DNA of 64,000 bases, taken from NCBI RefSeq assembly GCF_024345415.1, contig NZ_JAGQBB010000008.1, forward strand, positions 1 through 64,000, written 5' to 3'. The notes under the pieces are model-generated. The model saw only the letters and a list, made by a program, of their open reading frames with translations, was not told the origin of the DNA and did no database searches. The translations under genes and the position numbers were made by a program. Positions 29,714 to 39,946 of this stretch are shown piece after piece. The stretch comes from Synechococcus sp. Tobar12-5m-g. GTDB taxonomy: Bacteria > Cyanobacteriota > Cyanobacteriia > PCC-6307 > Cyanobiaceae. Numbering within the stretch: the stretch's first letter is position 1; the number at the start of each line of letters is the position of its first letter.

Positions 29714-29718
29714 GGGGG

Positions 29719-29967
29719 TTACTTCAGGCGCAGATCAAGCTGGCTCTTGCCTTCGTAGCGCTGGCTCACCACGGGCGCCTTGGCTTCTTGGGCCTGAAAA
29801 TAGGCATCCGGCCGTGGAGTGCCGAAGGCGTCGTAGGCGAGGCCTGTGGACACAAACAGAAAACCAGCCAGGAAGATCGCGGGCAGGGTCACCGCGTGGA
29901 TCACCCAGTAACGGATGCTGGTGATGATCTCGAAAAAGGGGCGTTCCCCGGTGGAGCCGGCAGCCAT
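29719..29967 (-). CDS. psbE: Cytochrome b559 subunit alpha
   Basis: An 82 aa subunit starting [20 protein letters not shown]. The haem His follows in [20 protein letters not shown], then [12 protein letters not shown] and the lumenal tail. First gene of psbEFLJ; ATG 29967 was chosen over upstream TTG 29979. The 88-base gap to ycf48 probably holds its own promoter as well as read-through from rubA-ycf48. Confidence 0.97.
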   Translation of the reverse strand: MAAGSTGERPFFEIITSIRYWVIHAVTLPAIFLAGFLFVSTGLAYDAFGTPRPDAYFQAQEAKAPVVSQRYEGKSQLDLRLK

Positions 29968-30055
29968 GGCAGCGGGCAATTCAACTGATGAATCTTAAGG
30001 GTCGGCCCGGGAGCAACGGGAGGGAATCGGGTGGTTGGTTACACAGGGGCGTCGA

Positions 30056-31060
30056 TCAGCCCACCCAGCGCAGCAGATTGCCGCGTTCCCCCAGCACGAA
30101 GCCCTTGCCATCGGGCGTGAACGCGAGGCGGGTGAAGTTGGTGGGCTGCTCCGCTCCCACAGGATCGCGCTGCCAGCTGGCGCCCCCATCCCGGCTGACC
30201 AGAAGGGTGCCGTTGCCACCCCCGGTCCAGATCGACCCGCTGGGGTCCCAAGCCATGTCGAGGTAACCGAAGCCATTGGTGATCGGGATGACCGGCTTGC
30301 TCCAGGCATCGAGATCGGCGGCATCGGCGTTGAAGCGGAGCTGGGCGCCCCGGGTCACCATCCAGAGGTTCCCCTCAGGCTGGAAGCCCATGCTCTGGAC
30401 CCGCTGGCTGCTGATCCGCTGATGGGGCTGCCAGATCTGCTGGCCAGGCTGCCAGGTGGCGAAGAAGTTCCCCAGGCTGGACACACTGACGTAATGACCT
30501 TCCGGTGAGCGTCGCAGGTCCCGGACGGCGCCGGCCGCGTCACTCACCTCCGCCTGCCAGCTGGCGCCGCCGTCGTCGCTGCGGTAGATCGCGCCCACCG
30601 TGGTCGCCAGCTCCGCCTGGCTTGGCCCGAGGGCGGTGATCAGGTAGGGCTCGCCTGGCAGCTTCGTGTCGAGCAGCAGGCGCTCCCAGTTCTGGCCGGC
30701 ATCGGTGCTGTGCAGCAGCAGGCCGGGCTGCCCGGCGATCCAGCCCTCCTTCCCGGTGAAGTCGACACTGATCAGCCGGTAGTTGTCGCCATCCGGCAGG
30801 GCCAGGGCCCGCTCCTGCCAATGGGCACCGCCGTCCTCGGTTTCAAGGATCAGGCGGTTGCTGCCCACCAGGAAGCCGTGCCGCCCGTCGCTGAAGGCCA
30901 GATCAAGGGGGCTGGCGTTGGTGTTGAGCTCCACGGGTTGCCAAGGGCTGGTGGCAGCCAGGGCCAGGCCGGAGGTGACACAGCCACTCAGCCCAAGACT
31001 GAGACCGAGGGCCAGCAGCAGGCCGAGCAGGGAAGGGAGCAGACGGTTCACGGGGCTCAA
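30056..31060 (-). CDS. ycf48: Photosystem II assembly factor Ycf48/HCF136
   Basis: A 334 aa lipoprotein with a lipobox-like LGLSGC at the end of a Leu-rich signal, then a seven-bladed propeller of BNR/sialidase-type repeats (ETEDGGAHWQERAL, HSTDAGQNWERLL, RSDDGGASWQAEV, VSRDGGASWQRDPV). It binds newly made D1 during reaction-centre assembly and repair. Its start overlaps the rubA stop by four bases, and psbEFLJ follows: the conserved cyanobacterial order. Confidence 0.95.
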   Translation of the reverse strand: MSPVNRLLPSLLGLLLALGLSLGLSGCVTSGLALAATSPWQPVELNTNASPLDLAFSDGRHGFLVGSNRLILETEDGGAHWQERALALPDGDNYRLISVDFTGKEGWIAGQPGLLLHSTDAGQNWERLLLDTKLPGEPYLITALGPSQAELATTVGAIYRSDDGGASWQAEVSDAAGAVRDLRRSPEGHYVSVSSLGNFFATWQPGQQIWQPHQRISSQRVQSMGFQPEGNLWMVTRGAQLRFNADAADLDAWSKPVIPITNGFGYLDMAWDPSGSIWTGGGNGTLLVSRDGGASWQRDPVGAEQPTNFTRLAFTPDGKGFVLGERGNLLRWVG

Positions 31061-31458
31061 CGAAGGGAATAAAGGGAAAGGAAAAAGGCGAAGGCCAGCG
31101 CGAAACCTCCGAAGATCAACACGTTCTTCTGGCCCGGGGTGAGCCTGTTGACGCCCAGGCCGAAGTTGAGGTTCTCTTCAAAGCCGCTCGCCTGGCTGCG
31201 CGGGCCGATGTCCCGGAAGGCGCCGACCCGGCTGCGGCAAACCGGACAGCGGAACCCCACCGGGTCCAGGGCGCTGAAGGGGGTGCCGGCGGCGATGGAG
31301 AGCTTGCGGATGCCCTCGTCGGGGTCGTAGACGAACCCGCAGCTGCGGCATTCGAAGCGATGGGTGTCGGGGTTCGATCCCTCCACCGCCACCGGTTCGG
31401 GAGCAGCCATCCCAACGGGCTGAGCCGGCTCTGGTCCGTTGTCCTGACCCTGGGTCAT
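31057..31458 (-). CDS. rubA: Membrane-anchored rubredoxin RubA
   Basis: A 133 aa protein with a rubredoxin domain ([13 protein letters not shown] and [12 protein letters not shown] supplying four Cys for one iron) and a C-terminal membrane helix ([19 protein letters not shown]). Known to be required for early photosystem II (and in some species I) assembly. ATG 31458 was chosen to avoid an upstream extension into the divergent ndhC promoter region. Confidence 0.94.
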   Translation of the reverse strand: MTQGQDNGPEPAQPVGMAAPEPVAVEGSNPDTHRFECRSCGFVYDPDEGIRKLSIAAGTPFSALDPVGFRCPVCRSRVGAFRDIGPRSQASGFEENLNFGLGVNRLTPGQKNVLIFGGFALAFAFFLSLYSLR

Positions 31459-31597
31459 GGCGATGGAACCCCTGCCGTCAGCCGGAACTCTATCGAGGCC
31501 CACTGGGGGGATGGATGGGGGCGAGGGATGGACCGTGGGGCGAACCCTTCAATTTCTGTCCCTGGGTGCCAGACTTCCGGCCAGGTTCGATCGGCCG

Positions 31598-31960
31598 ATG
31601 TTCGTTCTCCCCGGCTATGACGCCTTCCTGGGCTTTCTGCTGATCTCGGCGGCGGTCCCGGTGCTGGCGCTGGTCACCAACAAGCTGCTCGCTCCGCAAT
31701 CCCGGAGCGGTGAGCGGCGGCTCACCTACGAATCGGGCATGGAGCCGATTGGCGGTGCCTGGATCCAGTTCAACATCCGCTATTACATGTTCGCGTTGGT
31801 CTTCGTGATCTTCGATGTGGAAACGGTGTTCCTCTACCCCTGGGCCGTGGCCTTCCACCGCCTCGGCCTGCTGGCCTTCATCGAGGCCCTGATTTTCATC
31901 TCGATCCTGGTCGTCGCCCTGGCCTACGCCTGGCGCAAGGGCGCCCTGGAATGGAGCTAA
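31598..31960 (+). CDS. ndhC: NAD(P)H-quinone oxidoreductase subunit 3
   Basis: A 120 aa three-helix subunit of the photosynthetic NDH-1 complex. [15 protein letters not shown] start, [20 protein letters not shown] loop and [13 protein letters not shown] are universal in NdhC/NuoA. First gene of ndhC-ndhK-ndhJ, divergent from rubA across about 140 bases. Confidence 0.97.
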   Translation: MFVLPGYDAFLGFLLISAAVPVLALVTNKLLAPQSRSGERRLTYESGMEPIGGAWIQFNIRYYMFALVFVIFDVETVFLYPWAVAFHRLGLLAFIEALIFISILVVALAYAWRKGALEWS

Positions 31961-31973
31961 CTGGATTCCCAAG

Positions 31974-32768
31974 ATGACGATCACCCCTTCCCCAACCAAC
32001 CCAACCGCGGTGCAGGCCACCGGAGCCGCCCCATCAATCGATGCCCTGCGCGATCTGCGGGCCGCCACCTGCAACCCGGTCGGAGCGCCCACGGTCACCT
32101 CGGATCTCTCCGAGAACGTGATCCTCACCAGCCTCGATGATCTGCACAACTGGGCCCGGCTGAGCAGCCTCTGGCCCCTGCTGTATGGAACCGCCTGCTG
32201 CTTCATTGAGTTCGCCGCCCTGCTGGGTTCCCGTTTCGACTTCGACCGTTTCGGGCTGGTGCCCCGCTCCAGCCCGCGCCAGGCCGACCTGTTGATCACC
32301 GCCGGCACGGTGACGATGAAGATGGCCCCGGCCCTGGTGCGCCTCTACGAACAGATGCCCGAGCCCAAGTACGTGATCGCCATGGGCGCTTGCACGATCA
32401 CCGGCGGCATGTTCAGCGCCGACTCCACCACGGCCGTTCGCGGCGTTGACAAGCTGATTCCGGTGGATTTGTACATCCCCGGTTGCCCGCCGCGACCCGA
32501 GGCGATCTTCGACGCCGTGATCAAGCTCCGCAAGAAAGTGGGCAACGAAGCCCTGGCCGAACGGGGCAACCTCCTGCCCACCCACCGCTATCTCACGATC
32601 GAGCACCAGCTCAAGGCCGTTGCCCCGATCGTCACCGGGGCTTACCTGAAGGCTGAAACCCAGCAGGCTGCCCTTGCCGAAGCGGCTGGTCTGCCGATGG
32701 CGGCATCGGGCGAATCAGCCCAGACCCCCGAGCCGATTCCTGCCAGCAGCGCCACCTCCAATGCCTGA
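31974..32768 (+). CDS. ndhK: NAD(P)H-quinone oxidoreductase subunit K
   Basis: A 264 aa peripheral-arm subunit holding iron-sulfur cluster N2. Cluster ligands are in [22 protein letters not shown] and PGCPPRPEA. The N-terminal 40 residues and the Ala/Glu-rich C-terminal tail are variable extensions. It overlaps ndhJ by eight bases. Confidence 0.97.
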   Translation: MTITPSPTNPTAVQATGAAPSIDALRDLRAATCNPVGAPTVTSDLSENVILTSLDDLHNWARLSSLWPLLYGTACCFIEFAALLGSRFDFDRFGLVPRSSPRQADLLITAGTVTMKMAPALVRLYEQMPEPKYVIAMGACTITGGMFSADSTTAVRGVDKLIPVDLYIPGCPPRPEAIFDAVIKLRKKVGNEALAERGNLLPTHRYLTIEHQLKAVAPIVTGAYLKAETQQAALAEAAGLPMAASGESAQTPEPIPASSATSNA

Positions 32769-33318
32769 TCCCTCTGCCGATCCCGCTCTCTCAGCTGAGC
32801 CCGCCGCCGAGCTGGCCGCCCCCGCTTCCGGTCCGATCAGCGACTGGCTCAGCGGCCAGGGCTTCGATCACCAACCGCTCGGAACCGACCATGTCGGCGT
32901 CGAGCTGATCGGCGTCGAGCCCCTGTTTCTGCCGGCCCTGGCCTCGGCCCTCAAAGCCGCAGGTTTCGACTACCTGCAGTGCCAGGGCGGCTACGACGAA
33001 GGCGCCGGAGGAAACCTGGTGAGCTTCTATCACCTCGTGAAACTGGGGGTGGCGGCCGAACCTGCCCCTGGCAGCCGGCCCGAGGAAGTGCGCTTGAAGG
33101 TGTTCCTGCCCCGGGATGGCGCCCTCACGATCCCCAGCCTTTATGGCCTTTTCCGTGGTGCGGACTGGCAGGAACGGGAAACCTTCGACATGTACGGCAT
33201 TGAATTCGAGGGCCACCCCCACCCGAAGCGCTTGCTGATGCCCGAAGACTGGAAGGGCTACCCGCTCCGCAAGGATTATGTGCAGCCCGATTTCTACGAG
33301 CTTCAGGACGCTTACTGA
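32761..33318 (+). CDS. ndhJ: NAD(P)H-quinone oxidoreductase subunit J
   Basis: A 185 aa subunit of the NuoC/30-kDa family: [48 protein letters not shown]. The overlap with ndhK (ATG inside the ndhK end) indicates translational coupling. It converges with the yvcK homologue. Confidence 0.96.
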   Translation: MPDPSADPALSAEPAAELAAPASGPISDWLSGQGFDHQPLGTDHVGVELIGVEPLFLPALASALKAAGFDYLQCQGGYDEGAGGNLVSFYHLVKLGVAAEPAPGSRPEEVRLKVFLPRDGALTIPSLYGLFRGADWQERETFDMYGIEFEGHPHPKRLLMPEDWKGYPLRKDYVQPDFYELQDAY

Positions 33319-33355
33319 GGATGGCAAACCAGCCGGCAGCCTGGGGTGACTCGGT

Positions 33356-34690
33356 TCAGCTTAAATCAAGCGCCTTGTTCCCCTTGATCTTGCGGTAGAA
33401 GCGCATCACCGCCTGGGCGAGGCTGCGCGGGTCGTGCCGCAGGCTGGCCGTGGGTTGGGTTCCTTGCAAGGCGGCCTGCATCACCTCGTAGCCCTGGCTC
33501 CGCAGCTTGGGCGCGTCGCAGAGAACCGGCTCGGCGCCCCGGGATCGGTAGTGGTGAATCAACCTGTTGTCCCGGAGGCTCTCCTGGGCCAGCACAGCCG
33601 TGAACAGCCGTTCTTCCACTCCAAGGCTGGCCAACTGGGCTTCGATCGCCCGCAGATGGCCCTCGACATCCAGTCGATCGGTTTCACCGGGCTGGGTCAT
33701 CAGATTGCAGATGTAGAGGCGGGGGGCCTTGCTGCGGCTGATCGCCTCAACGAGCTGGGGCACCAGCAGGTTGGGCAGCAGCGAGGTGTAGAGGCTGCCT
33801 GGGCCGAGCACGATCAGTTCGGCGTTGGCGATGGCTTCGAGGGCCCGCGGCAGGGCCGGTGGACGCTCTGGAATGCAGCCGAGCCTCACGATCGGGCTGG
33901 TGGCTTGGCCGATGCTTGATTCTCCTTCGATGCGCTCGCCGTTCTCCAGCTCAGCCCAGAGGCGCACATCGGCCGTGGTGGCGGGCACCACCTGGCCCTG
34001 CACCGCCAGCACGCGGCTGCTGGCGGTGATCGCTGACTCCAGGCTGCCGGTGATCGCCGTGAGGGCGGTGAGGAAAAGATTGCCGAAGCTGTGGCCTTCC
34101 AGGCCACTACCGGCCTGGAAGCGGTATTGAAACAACCGGGTGAGCAGGGGCTCCTCGCGGGCCAGGGCGGCCAGGCAGTTGCGGATGTCGCCGGGGGGCT
34201 GCACCCCCAGTTCACGCCGCAGCACACCGCTGCTGCCGCCGTCGTCGGCCACGGTGACGATCGCGGTGATGTTGCTGCTGTAGCGCTTCAGCCCACTGAG
34301 CAGGGTGGCCAGGCCGGTGCCACCGCCGATCGCCACCACGCTGGGGCCCCGGTTCAGCCGCCGCTGGGCCAGCAGGGCATCCACCAGCACAGTGCCCTTC
34401 TCAGGAGCCAGGGCCTGCTGGATCGAGTCGAAGCTGCGGCTCTGTCCCCAGATCACCAGGGCCGCCCCGGCCAGCAGCACCAAGGGGCCGGTGATCCCTC
34501 GGGGCAGCACCTGGGTGAGCTGGGACAGCAGCCAGTTGAGCGATTCCAGCGACCAGTAGATCGGCTTGAGATCGGCGAGGATGGCGGCCCCCAGCAGGGC
34601 AAGGACCAGCCCCAGACCGGAGGTGAACACCCACCGCTTGACCACCAGGCCCGGCTGCAGCCAGCGGACCGCCCGCCTGGAGCGGCTCAT
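33356..34690 (-). CDS. YvcK/CofD-like gluconeogenesis factor homologue with membrane anchor
   Basis: About 444 aa. Two N-terminal hydrophobic segments (VFTSGLGLVLALLGAAIL and GITGPLVLLAGAALVIWG) precede a CofD-fold domain with VVAIGGGTGLATLLSGLK, TVADDGGSSGVLRRELG, PPGDIRNCLAAL, FGNLFLTAL, LGPGSLYTSLLPNLLV and a CNLMTQPGETD segment. These are YvcK motifs that bind UDP-sugars in Bacillus, where the protein affects cell shape and carbon balance. ATG 34690 is preferred; 34789 would add a basic 33-residue leader. Confidence 0.82.
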   Translation of the reverse strand: MSRSRRAVRWLQPGLVVKRWVFTSGLGLVLALLGAAILADLKPIYWSLESLNWLLSQLTQVLPRGITGPLVLLAGAALVIWGQSRSFDSIQQALAPEKGTVLVDALLAQRRLNRGPSVVAIGGGTGLATLLSGLKRYSSNITAIVTVADDGGSSGVLRRELGVQPPGDIRNCLAALAREEPLLTRLFQYRFQAGSGLEGHSFGNLFLTALTAITGSLESAITASSRVLAVQGQVVPATTADVRLWAELENGERIEGESSIGQATSPIVRLGCIPERPPALPRALEAIANAELIVLGPGSLYTSLLPNLLVPQLVEAISRSKAPRLYICNLMTQPGETDRLDVEGHLRAIEAQLASLGVEERLFTAVLAQESLRDNRLIHHYRSRGAEPVLCDAPKLRSQGYEVMQAALQGTQPTASLRHDPRSLAQAVMRFYRKIKGNKALDLS

Positions 34691-34836
34691 CAGATCCTGT
34701 TGACGCTGATCCCCCCGCCCGATCCAGCCGGGACGGCGAACCGGCCTGCCGCTCAGGCGTCGGGGCAAATGGGGGCGCTGGGGGTTCAAACCGATGGGGC
34801 GTCACGCCACAGCACGGAGTCGTTGGAACTGTACGA

Positions 34837-35658
34837 ATGAACGCCAAGGAACGCCCACCGCATCCATCCCGCTCCGGCGTGGAGCAGCCGGTGGTGGAAC
34901 TGGAGGGTCTGAGCATGCGCTGGGGGGAGAACACGGTGCTCGACGGAATCAGCCTGGCCCTCCAGGAAGGGGAGCGGCTGGCCGTGGTGGGACCCTCGGG
35001 AACCGGCAAATCCACCGTGCTGCGCATCCTGGCCGGGCTGCTGCTGCCCACCGACGGGGAGCTGCGCATCAACGGCGTCCCCCAGAGCTACCTGCGCATT
35101 GACCAGCCCCATCCCCCCGATGTACGGCTGGTCTTCCAGAACCCGGCCCTGCTGGCCTCCCTGACGGTGGGGGAGAACGTTGGATTCCTGCTGTATCAGC
35201 ACAGTGGCCTGAAGGAGCAGGAGATCCGTAGCCGGGTGCACAGGGCGCTGGAGGCGGTCGGGCTGCTGGGGATCGAGGACCAACTGCCAGGAGAGCTCAG
35301 CGGTGGCATGCAGAAGCGGGTGAGCTTCGCCCGGGCGCTGATCGAGGATCCCAGCCGCTCCACGGGCCAGCACCCCGTGCTTCTGTTCGACGAACCCACC
35401 GCCGGCCTGGATCCGGTGGCCTGCACCCGCATCGAGGATCTGATCGTCACCAGCAGCCGGCTGGCGGGGGGGTGCTCGGTGGTGGTGAGCCATGTGATGA
35501 GCACGATCCTGCGCTCGGCCGAGCGGGTGGCGATGCTCTACGACGGCCATCTGCAATGGTGTGGCGCCATCGCAGATTTCACCACCACGGATAATCCGTA
35601 TGTGGCTCAGTTTCGAAGCGGTAGTCTGCAGGGCCCGATGCAACCTGCGGAGCTCTGA
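34837..35658 (+). CDS. MCE-type ABC transporter ATPase (MlaF-like)
   Basis: A 273 aa ABC ATPase with Walker A GPSGTGKST, Q-loop VFQNPALLASLTV, signature LSGGMQKRVSFARAL, Walker B LLFDEPTAGLDP and H-loop VVVSHVM. The LASLTVGENVGF Q-loop pattern and the GGMQKRV signature are those of the lipid-transport MlaF/TGD3 group. The MCE gene follows after six bases; the permease is not in view. Confidence 0.88.
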   Translation: MNAKERPPHPSRSGVEQPVVELEGLSMRWGENTVLDGISLALQEGERLAVVGPSGTGKSTVLRILAGLLLPTDGELRINGVPQSYLRIDQPHPPDVRLVFQNPALLASLTVGENVGFLLYQHSGLKEQEIRSRVHRALEAVGLLGIEDQLPGELSGGMQKRVSFARALIEDPSRSTGQHPVLLFDEPTAGLDPVACTRIEDLIVTSSRLAGGCSVVVSHVMSTILRSAERVAMLYDGHLQWCGAIADFTTTDNPYVAQFRSGSLQGPMQPAEL

Positions 35659-35664
35659 GTCGTC

Positions 35665-36588
35665 ATGCGGCGAAGCGTGCGAGAGGCTCTGGTTGGATTT
35701 TCCTTGCTCGGCGCCATCGCGGGAAGCTTCGGGTTGTGGCTCTGGCTGCGCGGGATCTCGCTCAGTCAGAACAACTGGATCGTCAGGGCGCGCTTCGAGG
35801 ATGCCGCCGGCCTCGCCGATCGCTCACCGGTGATCTATCGCGGCGTTCAGGTGGGCAGTGTCAAGCGGATCCAAACCACCTCGGAGGCGGTGCTGGCGGA
35901 ACTGGAGATCAGCGACCCCAGGCTGCGGCTGGCCCGTCCGGCCATCGCCCAGGTGCAGACCGGCTCCCTGCTGGGGGGCGATGCCCAGGTGGCCCTGATC
36001 AGCACCGGCCACCCCCTACCCGCCTCCAGCCCGAATCCCCGCGACAAGGACTGCGACAAGGCCCTGATGGTGTGCGCCGGCAACGAGCTCAACGGTGTTG
36101 CCGCCGCCAACTTGCAAAGTGTCACCGAACTGATGCAGGAGCTCCTCGCCCAGGCCGAGCGCGAAAAAATCCTGCCGCAGCTGGCCTCCACCACCCGCAG
36201 CTTCGATGCCACCTCCCGGGAGGCCCAGATCTTCATCAAGGAAGCCCAGCGGCTGGTCAAGGACCTGAACGCGGCGGTGGGCAAAGCGGATCCGATCCTG
36301 GCCAACCTCAATGCCGCCAGCGCCGAAGCCGTTGCCGCCGGCCGCCACGTCCGCAACCTCACCGCCACCCTGGACAACCCCAAGACCCTCGCCGAGCTCA
36401 AGACCACCGTGGGCAACGCCCAGCGCCTCACCGCCCGGGTCGATGCGGTGGGGGGGGATGTCAGCAAGCTCACCAGCGACCCCGTGTTCATGGATGGCGT
36501 GCGCAGCGTCGCGATCGGGCTGGGCCAACTGTTCGACGAGCTCTACCCGGCCCAGACCAAAGCAGGCAAGGCCAAGGGGGGGGAGTAG
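35665..36588 (+). CDS. MCE (MlaD-like, Ycf22) substrate-binding protein
   Basis: A 307 aa protein. One N-terminal helix (VGFSLLGAIAGSFGLWLWL), an MCE domain (RFEDAAGLADRSPVIYRGVQVGSVKRI ... LLGGDAQVALI, roughly residues 40-115), and a long coiled helical tail. Such proteins form hexameric tunnels for lipid movement between membranes. Paired with the ATPase gene just upstream, it matches the cyanobacterial/plastid TGD2-TGD3 arrangement. Confidence 0.88.
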   Translation: MRRSVREALVGFSLLGAIAGSFGLWLWLRGISLSQNNWIVRARFEDAAGLADRSPVIYRGVQVGSVKRIQTTSEAVLAELEISDPRLRLARPAIAQVQTGSLLGGDAQVALISTGHPLPASSPNPRDKDCDKALMVCAGNELNGVAAANLQSVTELMQELLAQAEREKILPQLASTTRSFDATSREAQIFIKEAQRLVKDLNAAVGKADPILANLNAASAEAVAAGRHVRNLTATLDNPKTLAELKTTVGNAQRLTARVDAVGGDVSKLTSDPVFMDGVRSVAIGLGQLFDELYPAQTKAGKAKGGE

Positions 36589-36606
36589 GCGCCGTACGGC
36601 GGGGCG

Positions 36607-38679
36607 TCAGGTTCCGTTGAGGGCCTCCAGGGCGATCGCCGCGATCGCCTGGTCGCTGGCCTTGGGCAGCTGCACGTAGCGGCCTCCGGCCGCCTCGGCC
36701 AACTCCTTGCCCATGCCGCTGCCGATGAACTTGCGCTCGGTGTCGATCACCAGCAGCTTGAGCCCCAGACCGCGGTAACGGCCGGCCACGAGGCGCAGCT
36801 CTTCCTTGAGATCAACCGACTGCTCCCCCTCCAGCTCCGGTTGGCCAAGCGATCGGCTCAGGGGCACGTTGCCGCGCCCATCGGTGATCGCCACCACCAC
36901 CACCTGGCCGAGATCGCCGCTGGCCAGGGCATTGGCCCCCACCCGGGCCGCCTGGGTGAGGCCGTGGGCGAGGGGGGAGCCACCCCCGCAGGCCATGGAT
37001 TCCAGCCGCCGCCGCGCCGCCGTGATCGAGCGGGTGGGGGGCAGCAGCACCTCAGCCTGTTCACCCCGGAAGGGAATCAGGGCCACCTGGTCGCGGTTCT
37101 CATAGGCCTCCGTGAGCAGGCGGATCACGGCCCCCTTGGCGCTCTGCATGCGGTTGAGCGCCATCGAGCCGCTCGCATCGACCAGGAAGATCACCAGGGC
37201 GCCCGCCTTGCGTTGCAATCGCTTGGCCCGCAGGTCACCCTCCTCGACGATCACGCGGCGGTGCGGTTCGCGCTGGCGCCGCGCCTTCTGATGGGGGGCG
37301 GCGGCCCGCAGGGTGGCATCAACTGCGATGCGCCGCACCGGCCCGCGGGGCAGCATCGGTTTGACGTAGCGGCCCCGGCTGTCACTGAGCACGACCGATC
37401 GGCTGCCGCTGCTCCCGCGTTTGGTCTTCGCCGCCGCAAACAGCAACAGATCGGGATCGATGACGGTGGCCTCTGGGTCGAGCAGGAACTCCTCGGGAAT
37501 CGACGGTGGCGCCTGATCCTTGGGACTGTCGTCGTCCTCCGCTTCGGGGTCCGGCTCCTCGGGTGCATCAGGCTCCTCCGCTTCGCCCTGCGGCGGTGGT
37601 GGCTCCGGAGGCTGGTCGGCCTGGGGTGGTGGCGGCGGCTCCAGCGGCTGGTCGGGATCGGGGGGAGGGAGCTGCAGAGCCCGCGGCGCGATCACCAGCC
37701 GCACCGCCACCTGCAGGTCGTCGGCATCCACCCGATCGCGGCCGCTGAGGGCGGCATGGGCCCGGGCTACCCGCACCGCATAGAGCTCGGCCCGATGGCC
37801 CTCCACGCCACCGCGGATCGCCTCGTTCACCAGATAGAGGATCTGCTCCCGCTCGATCTGTACGTCCGGCAACCACTGGCGGGCCAACAGCAATTGGGTG
37901 GCCAGGGCGTCGGTTTCCTCCTGCCATCGCCGCACGAAGGCCTCACCGGCCTCCCCGTGCCGCAGGGCCGAGCGGGTGATCTCCACCCGCTGCTCGGTGC
38001 TGATCAGCTGGTTGGCGGAGAGGGCCATCGCGAAGCGATCGAGCAGGTGGTCGCGCACCGCCCCCTCCTCCGGGTTGTAGGTGGCGATCAGCAGGCAACG
38101 GCAGGGGTGGGAGAGGCTCAGCCCCTCGCGCTCGATCCGGTTTTCCCCCGAGCCCACCGCCGCCAGCAGGAGGTTGGTGATGCCGTCGTCCAGCAGGTTC
38201 AGTTCATCGACGTACAGGACCCCCCGGTGGGCCTCCGCCAGCAGGCCCGGCTGGAAGACGCTGGTGCCGGAGGCGAGGGAGGCGGTGACGTCCACCGAAC
38301 CGATCAGCCGGTCTTCGGTGATGCCCAGCGGAACCTGGATGAAGGGCGCCGGGATCACCCGGGTGGCCGGCAGGGCGCTGGGGTCGGCAGCGCTGGGATC
38401 CCACTCCTCGGGCCGTTGGGGATCGGCATTGAGGCTGCCCTCCACCACATCGATCGGGGGGAGCAGGGCGTGGAGCCCGCGGGCCAGAACCGATTTGCCG
38501 GTGCCACGGCCACCGGCGATCACCACACCGCCCAGGCCGGGATCGACAGCGGCCAGCAGCAGGGCCAGCTTGAGCGTGCCGTGGCCCGTGATCGCCGCCA
38601 GCGGGAAAGCCCCGTCCATGGGCTGACGAACCGTGCCTGAGGGGGCCCCTGGGGCTGGCTGCACGCCGCTTGCGACCAT
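36607..38679 (-). CDS. chlD: Magnesium-protoporphyrin chelatase subunit D
   Basis: About 690 aa. AAA+ half ([32 protein letters not shown]), a central Pro/Glu/Asp-rich linker, and a C-terminal von Willebrand A domain with the MIDAS motif [14 protein letters not shown] and the cognate [12 protein letters not shown]. With ChlI and ChlH it inserts magnesium into protoporphyrin IX, the first committed step to chlorophyll. ATG 38679 is likely, divergent from folK whose start is about 20 bases away. Confidence 0.95.
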   Translation of the reverse strand: MVASGVQPAPGAPSGTVRQPMDGAFPLAAITGHGTLKLALLLAAVDPGLGGVVIAGGRGTGKSVLARGLHALLPPIDVVEGSLNADPQRPEEWDPSAADPSALPATRVIPAPFIQVPLGITEDRLIGSVDVTASLASGTSVFQPGLLAEAHRGVLYVDELNLLDDGITNLLLAAVGSGENRIEREGLSLSHPCRCLLIATYNPEEGAVRDHLLDRFAMALSANQLISTEQRVEITRSALRHGEAGEAFVRRWQEETDALATQLLLARQWLPDVQIEREQILYLVNEAIRGGVEGHRAELYAVRVARAHAALSGRDRVDADDLQVAVRLVIAPRALQLPPPDPDQPLEPPPPPQADQPPEPPPPQGEAEEPDAPEEPDPEAEDDDSPKDQAPPSIPEEFLLDPEATVIDPDLLLFAAAKTKRGSSGSRSVVLSDSRGRYVKPMLPRGPVRRIAVDATLRAAAPHQKARRQREPHRRVIVEEGDLRAKRLQRKAGALVIFLVDASGSMALNRMQSAKGAVIRLLTEAYENRDQVALIPFRGEQAEVLLPPTRSITAARRRLESMACGGGSPLAHGLTQAARVGANALASGDLGQVVVVAITDGRGNVPLSRSLGQPELEGEQSVDLKEELRLVAGRYRGLGLKLLVIDTERKFIGSGMGKELAEAAGGRYVQLPKASDQAIAAIALEALNGT

Positions 38680-38699
38680 GGGGTAAAGGACCGGTTGAG

Positions 38700-39377
38700 G
38701 TGGGCGCAAGTCTGGCCGATCAGCTTTTGGCCGGGAGCGACGGCACCTCCAGCAGCCTGGCGATCGCCCTGGGGGCGAACCTGGGCGATCCGCTCGCCAC
38801 CCTGCTGGCGGTGCGTCCCCTGCTTGAACGGATCGTGGCGGAAACGGTCCGGGCCGCGGGGCTGCCGGCCGATCACCTGCGCTGCCGATGGTCCCCCCTG
38901 TTCCGCACCGCCCCGGTCGGCGGCCCCCCGGCCCAACCGCCCTACCTCAACGCCGTCCTGGTGGCCGCCCCTGCCGACCCGCGATCCCCGCTGGGCGGCC
39001 TGGATCCCCTGGCCCTGCTGGGACGGTTGCAAGCGCTGGAGCACCGCTTCGGGCGTCAGCGCCATGAACGCTGGGGGCCACGCCACCTCGACCTGGATCT
39101 GCTCTGGTGCGGTGCGGTCTACTGCCGGACCCCCGGGCTGGAGCTGCCCCATCCGCGGCTGCTGGAGCGGGGCTTCGTGCTGGCGCCGCTGGCCGCCATC
39201 GATCCGAACCTGGTTCCGCCGGGGGCTTCAACCGCAGCCGCCCCGCTGCTGGCCGCCCTGCTCGGCCGTCCCGGCGAGATTCCCCCCATGGCCCTGCCAG
39301 GCCGAAGCGGCTGGCCGGAGCAGCGGTCAGACTGGGCCCCCAACACCGACCCCCATGGCGCCCCTGCCGCCCCCTGA
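38700..39377 (+). CDS. folK: 2-amino-4-hydroxy-6-hydroxymethyldihydropteridine pyrophosphokinase
   Basis: A 225 aa HPPK with [57 protein letters not shown] (metal-binding Asp pair) and [19 protein letters not shown]. It makes the dihydropteridine diphosphate precursor of folate. GTG 38700 was chosen because AAAGGA lies nine bases before it. Its end overlaps the nudix gene by 23 bases. Confidence 0.92.
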   Translation: MGASLADQLLAGSDGTSSSLAIALGANLGDPLATLLAVRPLLERIVAETVRAAGLPADHLRCRWSPLFRTAPVGGPPAQPPYLNAVLVAAPADPRSPLGGLDPLALLGRLQALEHRFGRQRHERWGPRHLDLDLLWCGAVYCRTPGLELPHPRLLERGFVLAPLAAIDPNLVPPGASTAAAPLLAALLGRPGEIPPMALPGRSGWPEQRSDWAPNTDPHGAPAAP

Positions 39378-39915
39378 GCCCTCGCGGCACCTGACCACCG
39401 AGGCGGTGCTGCAGGCCCGCAAGCTGCGCTTCGAGCTCAACCGCATCGTGCTGCCGCTGGGGATCGAGGGCACGTTCGGGATCATCCGCCACCCCGGCGC
39501 CTCCCTGGCGGTGCCCGTGCTCGATGACGGCCGGGTGGTGATCCTGCGCCAGTACCGCTTCGCCGTGGAGCGCCGCATCCTGGAGTTTCCTGCTGGAACC
39601 CTGGAAGCCGGTGAGGATCCCCGCGACTCGATGGCACGGGAGCTGGGGGAAGAGGCGGGCTACGGCGCCGCCCGCTGGGACGACCTGGGCCTGATGCTGC
39701 CCTGCCCCGGCTACTCCGACGAGGTGATCCATCTCTTTCTCGCCCGGGAGCTCACCCCCCTGGTGGAGCGGCCCGCCGGCGACGAGGACGAGGATCTCGA
39801 GGTGCTGCTGCTGCAGCCCTCCGAACTGGACGCCGCCCTGGCCAGCGGCGATGAGGCCCTTGATGGCAAGAGCGTCACGGCCTGGTTCAGGGCCCGCCAG
39901 CTGCTGGGGCTCTGA
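39355..39915 (+). CDS. Nudix hydrolase (ADP-ribose pyrophosphatase-like)
   Basis: A 186 aa protein. The nudix box lies in AGTLEAGEDPRDSMARELG followed by EEAGYG; upstream VVILRQYRFAVERRILEFPA and the Pro after it are typical of ADP-ribose/NudF-type enzymes. The substrate cannot be fixed by eye. Overlaps folK and is followed 31 bases on by phr, so the three are probably co-transcribed. Confidence 0.87.
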   Translation: MAPLPPPEPSRHLTTEAVLQARKLRFELNRIVLPLGIEGTFGIIRHPGASLAVPVLDDGRVVILRQYRFAVERRILEFPAGTLEAGEDPRDSMARELGEEAGYGAARWDDLGLMLPCPGYSDEVIHLFLARELTPLVERPAGDEDEDLEVLLLQPSELDAALASGDEALDGKSVTAWFRARQLLGL

Positions 39916-39946
39916 AGCCCCGAACCAGATTGACGTCAACGCCGCC

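Noticed and set aside
36841-38640. A 599-codon open frame opposite chlD
   Set aside because: Antisense shadow of chlD; no recognisable motif and skewed composition.
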